A program made the translations under genes and the position numbers. Below, in pieces: positions 58,015 through 64,000 of a stretch of DNA of 64,000 bases. Origin of the DNA: Cephalotus follicularis (taxonomy: Eukaryota; Streptophyta; Magnoliopsida; Oxalidales; Cephalotaceae); the NCBI GenBank assembly GCA_001972305.1, contig BDDD01000880.1, positions 105,309-169,308 of the forward strand, given 5' to 3'. The notes under the pieces were generated by a model that saw only the letters and a program-made list of their open reading frames with translations, searched no databases and was not told the origin of the DNA. Numbering within the stretch: the stretch's first letter is position 1; each line of letters opens with the position of its first letter.

Positions 58015-58125
58015 GCAAAGCATCAACGTTTACATGTAGGCGTCGGCGCTTATGTGTTTGAATTTAAGCGTGCGATTCAACGGCTTAAGCGTCGACGCTC
58101 TAAATCCAGGCGCCAGCGCTTTAAC
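58015..58125. repeat. Palindrome cluster upstream of TATA (E 3' LTR)
   Basis: AGCATCAACG, GCGTCGGCGC, exact GCGTCGACGC (58089-58098) and GCGCCAGCGC within 110 bp. Confidence 0.75.
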
Positions 58126-58315
58126 CTCAAAACTGTGCCATTTTTTATTTAATCTTACTCTCTTAACATTTCTCTAACAATTGAACTCCAAATTCAACAT
58201 CATCAGAGATTGGGAAAACATCATCGAATTCGAAAAATCCATCTTTTATTAATTCCACAATAAAAGTACATTTACATTGTGAAATTACAACACATGAAAA
58301 TTCCGGGCGTTACAC

Positions 58316-58333
58316 CCACCTCTCCTTCAAAGT
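58316..58333 (-). other. Polypurine tract of element E
   Basis: Minus-strand CTTTGAAGGAGAGGTGGG immediately before TGTAACGCCCGG. Confidence 0.85.
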
Positions 58334-59840
58334 AATTTCGTCCTCGAAATTCAAAACGAGACCAGAACAAGTGCGGGTAGCGTTCTCGGATATCCTCCTC
58401 ACGCTCCCAGGTTGCTTCATCCGGTCGGTGGAACTGCCATTGAACCTTGACCATGGAGATGGCTCGGTTCCTCAAAATCTGCGCCTTCCAATCTAGAATC
58501 CTTACAGGCAACCCTTCACAAGATGGGTCATCTTGTACCGGAACAGCATCATAATTTAGGACATGTGACGGGTCCAGGATATATCTCCTTAGCATAGATA
58601 CATGAAAGACGTCGTGCACGTTTGACAGTGCAGGAGGTAAGGCAATCTGGTAGGCTACCTCCCCAACTCTCTCCAAAATCTCAAAAGGACCAATGTAGCA
58701 AGGAGCTAATTTGCCATTTTCCCCAAACCTTTGCATGCCCTTCCATGGTGAGACCTTTAAGAACACATGATCGCCCACACTGAAGGTCAAAGGCCTCCTC
58801 TTGACACTGTTCGCATAGCTCTTCTGCCGGCTCTGAGCAGCAAGCATCTTCTTTTTGATCGTCCTGATCTTTTACAAGGTTTCCTCCACTAATTCAGTCC
58901 TGAGTAAAGGTCGTTCCCCGACCTCATCCCAACATACAGGAGATCTGCACTTCCTCCCATACAGTGCTTCAAACGGTGCCATGCCGATACTGGAATGATA
59001 GCTGTTATTATAAGAGAACTCTATCAAAGGAATGTGATCCTCCCAGGTACCAGCAAAATCAATAATGCAAGCCCGTAGCATATCCTCCAAGATCTGGATG
59101 GTACGCTCAGACTGCCCATCGGTCTGAGGGAGCTTCGTCTCGAAAGCTGTATGAAATCTCTTCCAGGAGTTGGAAGTGAAGATGGCATCTCTATCACATA
59201 CGATGCTGACTGGAACACCGTATAGCCCCACTATCTCCTTCACATACAAATGAGCTAGCTTGCTCACAGAATTGGTAACGTGTGTAGGCAGAAAGTGTGC
59301 TGATTTGGCGAGTGTATCCACGACAACCCACACGGCATTGTGACGGTTCCAAGAAAGAGGAAAACCCGAAACAAAATCCATCGTAACATGTTCCCACTTC
59401 CACTCTAGAATTGGTAAAGATTGTAGCAAACCTGCCGGTCACTGGTGCTCAGCCTTAACTGTCTGGAAAGTCAAACACCTTGTCACATACTCGGCGATCT
59501 CTCGTTTCATGCCAGGCCACCAGTAATTCTTCTTCATATCTGAATACATTTTAGTGCTACCAGGGAGAATGCTGTACAGAGATTTATGAGCCCCACGAAG
59601 AAACTCATTCTTCAACCCTGGTTGATTCGGAAGACACACGCGCCCCCAAAATCTTAGAATACCATTAGTATGTACTCGAAAATCGGATTCCGAGTCCAGG
59701 TTCTCCCGAATTTGTTGCAATTCAGGATCGTGTGGTTGTGCATCCCTAATGTGATCCAGTAACACAGGCTGTACTCGCATGTCGGCCACAAAGATCCCGG
59801 TGACTGATTGAACGGAGACCATTCTCGGAAGTCTTCTAAC
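58334..59840 (-). pseudogene. pol: Element E integrase with C-terminal chromodomain
   Basis: Integrase zinc region at 59439-59640 (LRGAHKSLYSILPGSTKMYSDM, CLTFQTVKAEHQ; the first cysteine pair is altered to C..F). Core at 58872-59429 with acidic residues in MDFVSGFPLSW, VCDRDAIFTSN and QTDGQSERTIQ. SH3-like part and chromodomain at 58336-58847 (VGDHVFLKVSPWKGMQRFG, DPSHVLNY, LRNRAISMVKVQWQFH, ATWEREEDIRERYPHLF). In-frame stops lie between 58872 and 58847 (CAA to TAA) and at about 59437 (CGA to TGA). The frame of the chromodomain runs through the polypurine tract and 44 bases into the LTR before stopping. Confidence 0.88.
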
Positions 59841-61000
59841 ATCTTCCATTGCGACACCATCGCACTGGCAACCATAGCCTTGTGGCTCAAGGCATTAGCG
59901 ACTACATTCGCTTTCCCCAGGTGGTACTGAGCACTGCAATCATAATCATTAAAGAATTCTACCCACCTGCGCTGTCTCATGTTCAGTGTGTCCTGACAAA
60001 ACAGGTACCTCAAACTCTTTTGATCGGTGAAGATCTCAAACTGCGCCCCATAAAGATAGTGCCTCCACTTCTGAAGGGCGAAGATAATAGCAGCAAGTTC
60101 GAGGTCATGAGTCGGGTAGTTTTCTTCATACGGTTTTAGCTTCCTTGAGGCATATGCAAACACTCTGCCTCGCTACATCAATACATAGCCCAAACCCTTA
60201 CTTGATGCATCACTGAAGACCGCAAAGCCCTCATTACCATCAGGTAATGCCAAGACAGGAGCGGAAACTAACCGATCCTTTAGTTCATGAAAGCTAGCTT
60301 CACAGTCTTCATCCCAGACAAAAGGGGTCTTTTTCTGGGTCAGTCTAGTCAAGGGCTCGGCTATCCTTGAAAAGTTCTGGATGAACCTCCTGTAATACCC
60401 CGCCAATCCAAGGAAACTACGCACCTCCGTCACGTTTTTCAGTTGTGGCCAGTCTTGCACCACTTCAGTCTTTGACGGATCCACCGTCAAGCCTTCCTTA
60501 GATACGATGTGACCGAGAAAGATCACATGATCAAGACAGAACTCACACTTGCCAAACTTGGTGTACAACTGATGTTCTCTGAGAACTTGCAATACTAGCC
60601 TCAGATGATGAGCGTGCTCCTCCCCACTCCTTGAATATACCAGTATGTCATCAATAAATACCACAACAAACTGGTCCAGGTATGGTCAGAATACGTCATT
60701 CATCAATGACATAAAAGCTATCGGTGCATTGGTAACACCAAACGGCATCACCAAGAACTCGTAATGACCATACCGCGTCCGGAAGGCGGTCTTCTCAATG
60801 TCTCCTTCGCTTACTCTTAGTTGGTGATAACCTGACCTCAAGTCGCGTTTGGAAAACACCCTTGATCCTTGCAACTGGTCAAACAATTCCTCGATGTGGG
60901 GTAAAGGATACTTGTTCTTCATAGTTGCCTTGTTCAACATTCTGTAGTCGATGCAGAGCCTCCTCGACCCATCCTACTTCTTGACAAATAGTACAGGCGC
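59655..61000 (-). pseudogene. pol: Element E reverse transcriptase and RNase H
   Basis: [23 protein letters not shown] and SGYHQLRV near 60850-60970, then FIDDILVYS near 60640 with the catalytic aspartates kept, and [15 protein letters not shown] and [15 protein letters not shown] at 60173-60664. RNase H at 59654-60250: [49 protein letters not shown]. Stops at about 60168 (CAG to TAG), 60670 (CGA to TGA) and 60978 (AAG to TAG), and a frameshift near 59805 where it enters the integrase frame. Apart from these the frame is continuous from 58847 to 61666. Confidence 0.88.
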
Positions 61001-61710
61001 ACCCCATGGAGAAACACTAGGTCGAATAAAACCCTAATCGATCAGATATTGGAATTGCAATTTCAGTTCCCTCAATTCTGTAGGGGCGATTCTATATGGT
61101 GCTTTAGAAATAGGAGTTGTACCTGGTATAAGATCGATAACAAACTCCATATTTCTCTTCGGTGGCAAAGATCCCAAGTCATCAGGAAATACATCTGGAA
61201 ATTCGCATACAACTGGAATTTCCTCCAAGCTCAAGCCTTTCTCTTTCCTTCGATCAATCACATAGGCCAGATATCCCTCACATCCCTTCTCTAGGTATCT
61301 CGATGCTCGAATAAAGGATATGATCGGTGTCGAGAACCCTTTGTCTCCCTTGAACTGAAAAGTCCTTCCATCGGGCAGACAAAAATCCACAGTTTTATTG
61401 TAACAATCCATACGAGCACGGTGTGCTGATAGCCAATCCATCCCCAATATAACATCGAAGTCACGGATAGGCAGCACTATCAAATCCACATACAAAGGAA
61501 TGCCTGCCATAGACATCTCACAACCTCTACATACCGAGTCAATGTACATAGAAGTCCCGGTCGGTGTACTCACATTAAGTATGTATGACATGCAGTCAGG
61601 GGCGACATCTAAGCAAGATGCAAAACATGCAGATATAAAAGAATGCGATGCTCCGGAATCCATCAATACTCTAGCAGAAAAACCATATATGTATAGAGTA
61701 CCTCCAACAA
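61001..61710 (-). pseudogene. pol: Element E protease and RT start
   Basis: Aspartic protease with active site MDSGASHSFISA at 61625-61666 and VLPIRDFDVILGMDWLSAHR at about 61415-61475. A linker follows (EKGCEGYLAYVIDRRKEKG), and then the RT start (EFVIDLIPGTTPISKAPYRI). An in-frame stop at about 61035 (AAG to TAG) precedes [14 protein letters not shown] frameshift near 61710 separates it from gag. Confidence 0.85.
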
Positions 61711-62907
61711 TAGAAGTCGCTGTGGAACCTCTGTCTGAGCAAGTACAAAAAATCTACCTTTTGCGATGCTCTTGCCGGTGTCCTTCCTCTGTGACGGTCC
61801 CACCGGCGTACCACTACTACTCCCCGGCCCAGTAGGCGCTGTAGCAGAACTCTTCGGACAGTCCTTCACCGAGTGACCAGGTGCCCCGCACCTCAGGCAC
61901 CAACCATTGAACCTCCAGCAATCTTTCTATTGGTGGCCTGTACGACCACAATAATACCAACCTCCGGATCTAGCATTACTCCCCTGGCTGGGACTACCCT
62001 GTGAAGCTGTCTGCTGAGACTTGTTCTTAGACGACTTCGTCAGAGAACCACCATCTTGCCATTTCAACAATGCCGATATGGATTGTGTAGGACTTTGTTT
62101 ACTCTACTGTACACGAGCTCTCTCAGCCTGGTCTTTACTGGATATCGTCTCCAACAGTCTTCCTTTCTGAGCGACCTCCACAAAAGTCCCCAGCTCCATA
62201 GCTCTAATTCTTGATCGAAGATCCGGTCGCAGACCTTTCAGGAATCTCTGAATCTTCTTCTCTTCATCAGCTACCAGATAAGGTGAATGTCTGGCTAGCT
62301 CCATGAATCTTGCTTGATACTCAGCCACAGTCATCTCTCCCTGTCGCAACTCCAAGAGCTCTGTCTCTCGCCGCTCTTGCTCAATACGCGGAACATAAGT
62401 CTCCAAGAACTCCGTCTGGAATCTGTCCCAAGTGCTGTCCAGTCTCTGTGATTCCCATTTTGCTTTGACCATTTCCCACCAATGAGTGGGCTCACCCCAT
62501 AGGCGGTACACTGCAAACTTCAGCTTTTGAGTGTCAATACAGTCCATCACTTCAAAGATTTTCTCCAGGTCCTGCAGCCATCTCTCAGCAATAGTAGCAT
62601 CAAGTTCCCATCGGAAGCTGGGTGGATTCAGCCTCATGAACTATTCGATGTCCATCCCAAACTGGTTATTATCCTATCCCGGGCAGTGGTCGGGAGCTCT
62701 ATGTTGCGGTCGAGCTTGCGCGTAGTACTGGTGCATCTCCTCTGCATTAGCCCTATTAAAGGCCATCTGTTGCTAAAAATAGTCCGCAATTCAGGCCATC
62801 AGATCTCTGTCATCTTGGGGAACATTCATTCCTTGCGGAACGTTCGCTTCCTCAAGGGCATTAGCTCCAATAGCTCTAGCCGTAGCACGTGTTCTCCTTC
62901 GGTCCAT
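61711..62907 (-). pseudogene. gag: Element E gag
   Basis: ATG at 62905-62907 with the basic start MDRRRTRATARA shared with element A. Stops interrupt at about 62798 and 62635. The Retrotrans_gag domain lies at 62180-62637 (ERWLQDLEKIFEVMDC, THWWEMVKAKWE, YQARFMELARHSPYL). A stop at about 62102 (CAG to TAG) precedes a serine- and proline-rich spacer. Two CCHC knuckles lie at 61870-61960; the first has lost its first cysteine (YYCGRTGHQ preceded by W) and contains a stop, and the second is CLRCGAPGHSVKDC. Confidence 0.85.
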
Positions 62908-63003
62908 TGGTTCCTATAAGAAGGATGATAGTTAATCACGACTTTAGGAAAACAATTCATTAATTGCCAAGGAAAGTATCCTAGCTAAGCATATATGGAA
63001 TAT

Positions 63004-63015
63004 GTTCTGATACCA
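63004..63015 (-). other. Primer binding site of element E
   Basis: Minus-strand TGGTATCAGAAC, one change from the TGGTATCAGAGC of the other elements, four bases from the LTR edge. Confidence 0.87.
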
Positions 63016-63019
63016 CTCC

Positions 63020-64000
63020 TGTCACACCCCGTTTTCGAGAAGACAACATTAAAGCGGTAAAGGCAATTAACACATAAATGCAGCTTATGCGAATACCATA
63101 AAATGTAAACTTATAAACGAAAAGTCAATGGCGGAAGCATAAGAATTCATAAGCTGTAAACATGTAATGTACATCCCATACTGCACGCTACCCAATACAA
63201 GACCGTCATTGTTAATCGCCCACAAACGAAGCGTGATCACAGTACAATATTAAGTCCCATCGTTAAACAAACCATAATACAGTACAATAGTCCTTAAATA
63301 AAACTTAGTTTATTACAAAACATGAGAAAGGTAAAACCAATAACAAAACAACATAACATCTTGTTCTTCACCCATGCTAGTCCAATCGGTACACTGCATC
63401 AATCTGTAAAGTAGGGGGTTAGCCTTTGTCCTCACTCGGCCAAGTCATAAAAGTAGTTCGAGACCAAAATTACATGCATGTCATGTAATATATGCACAGA
63501 TGATGCAGTACAGTAAAATACCGATTTATATATATATGAAAATATATATATGTTTAAAAGTACAGTAAAATATCAGTAAGGACATATATATGAAAATATA
63601 TGTATGCAACAACAGTACAGTAGTAACCCGGCCAGGGCTATATCACAGGCACAGTAATGTCCGAGAATGACCAACAGGCAGTACAGTAAGTCCACAAAGG
63701 GACCACAAACAGGTAGTCAGTATGTGTAATGCCGCCAACTCCTGGAACCACGTTACACTCCCACTTCAGTCCCTTCTTCGGGCAACCAAGCGAGGCAACA
63801 GTACAGTACAGTGAGTCACCCAGTCAACTCCTGGCCCCTAGGTCAACCCTACCACTGGTCGACGCTGGCAGCCTTCACCATGCAACCAGTGGCTCAAGCA
63901 CAACCACATAGAAATTCACAGAGCAAACAGTGAATCAAACAGTAAACAGTACAGTGGTGATAGTTTAGATCGACAACAGGCAGTTCATTTTCAAATATTT
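63020..64000 (-). mobile_element. Element E 5' LTR (cut by window end)
   Basis: Starts TGTCACACCCCG and follows 55748-56740 closely to the end of the window, including the shared module at 63411-63444 and the CAGTACAGTAA-rich part. Confidence 0.92.

Larger units (their letters stand above)
55748..58315 (-). mobile_element. Element E 3' LTR
   Basis: 2568 bp from TGTCACACCCCA to CGGGCGTTACA. It has the shared CTAACCCCC module (56139-56172), runs rich in CAGTACAGTAA (56230-56660), palindrome clusters at 57030-57240 and 58015-58125, and a TATA-like box at 57734-57743. Confidence 0.92.
55748..64000 (-). mobile_element. Element E: Ty3/gypsy chromovirus, best preserved, cut by window end
   Basis: 3' LTR 55748-58315, polypurine tract, chromodomain-integrase-RNase H-RT-protease-gag reading right to left, primer site 63004-63015, 5' LTR from 63020 to the window end. 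The left target site is CAACG (55743-55747); its partner lies outside. Over the first 255 bp the two LTRs differ at about 14 positions, mostly transitions. Family as for solo LTR H. Confidence 0.92.

Overview
The window is plant nuclear DNA, most likely from a eudicot with a large genome. I cannot name the species. Everything I can interpret is LTR retrotransposon sequence. I found no host gene, tRNA, rRNA, CRISPR array or bacterial-type operon. Plant origin is inferred from Ty3/gypsy polyproteins of chromovirus type (closest in character to the Tekay/Del lineage), Ty1/copia polyproteins of SIRE/Maximus type, primer binding sites matching initiator tRNA-Met (TGGTATCAGAGC), and very long LTRs.

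Layout. The elements are nested up to five deep, and most junctions are fixed by 5-bp target-site duplications (TSDs). I use letters for elements. Element A (gypsy, minus strand) holds the left end: 3' LTR 1-2837 (cut by the window start), deleted pol 2838-3070, a C-type LTR fragment 3071-4367, gag 4368-5453 plus 7748-7838, PBS 7939-7950, 5' LTR from 7955. Solo LTR F (5454-7742, TSD ATTTT) splits A's gag. A's 5' LTR is cut at about 9884 by element G (gypsy, minus; 3' LTR 9884-11525). G's pol is scattered over 11541-11710, 48037-49256 and 55240-55742 because three elements sit inside it. These are LTR C (plus, 11711-48031, TSD GAATT/GAATC), element D' (plus, 49262-55234, TSD AAAAC/ATAAC) and element E (gypsy, minus, 55748 to beyond the window end).

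Inside LTR C lie solo LTR D (14023-17143, TSD TAGTC), the full-length gypsy element B (19689-37899, TSD ATAGT/ATAGC) and the SIRE-like copia2 (38243-47712). Inside B lie solo LTR H (20084-22862, TSD AAAAT) and copia1 (27562-32907, TSD ACACC). The deepest path is A > G > C > B > copia1.

Coding content. All gag-pol frames are broken by stops, frameshifts, deletions or insertions. E is the least damaged gypsy copy. The only clearly intact long reading frame is ORF2 of copia1 (29624-30856, 410 aa), a non-pol protein downstream of the RNase H remnant. A degenerate homologue lies in copia2 at the same place. Copia1 has lost protease, integrase and most of RT, yet its two LTRs differ at only about two percent of positions by eye. 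It therefore looks like a recently mobilised non-autonomous element.

Themes. Unrelated LTR families, gypsy and copia alike, carry clusters of a short palindrome with a 6-bp self-complementary core (usually GCGTCGACGC; ATCGAT, AGTCGACT or CTCGAG in others), often just upstream of a TATA box. Most gypsy LTRs also share a block around CTAACCCCCTAC followed by CAG that resembles a branch point and 3' splice site. Identities and boundaries were judged by eye, without alignment software.
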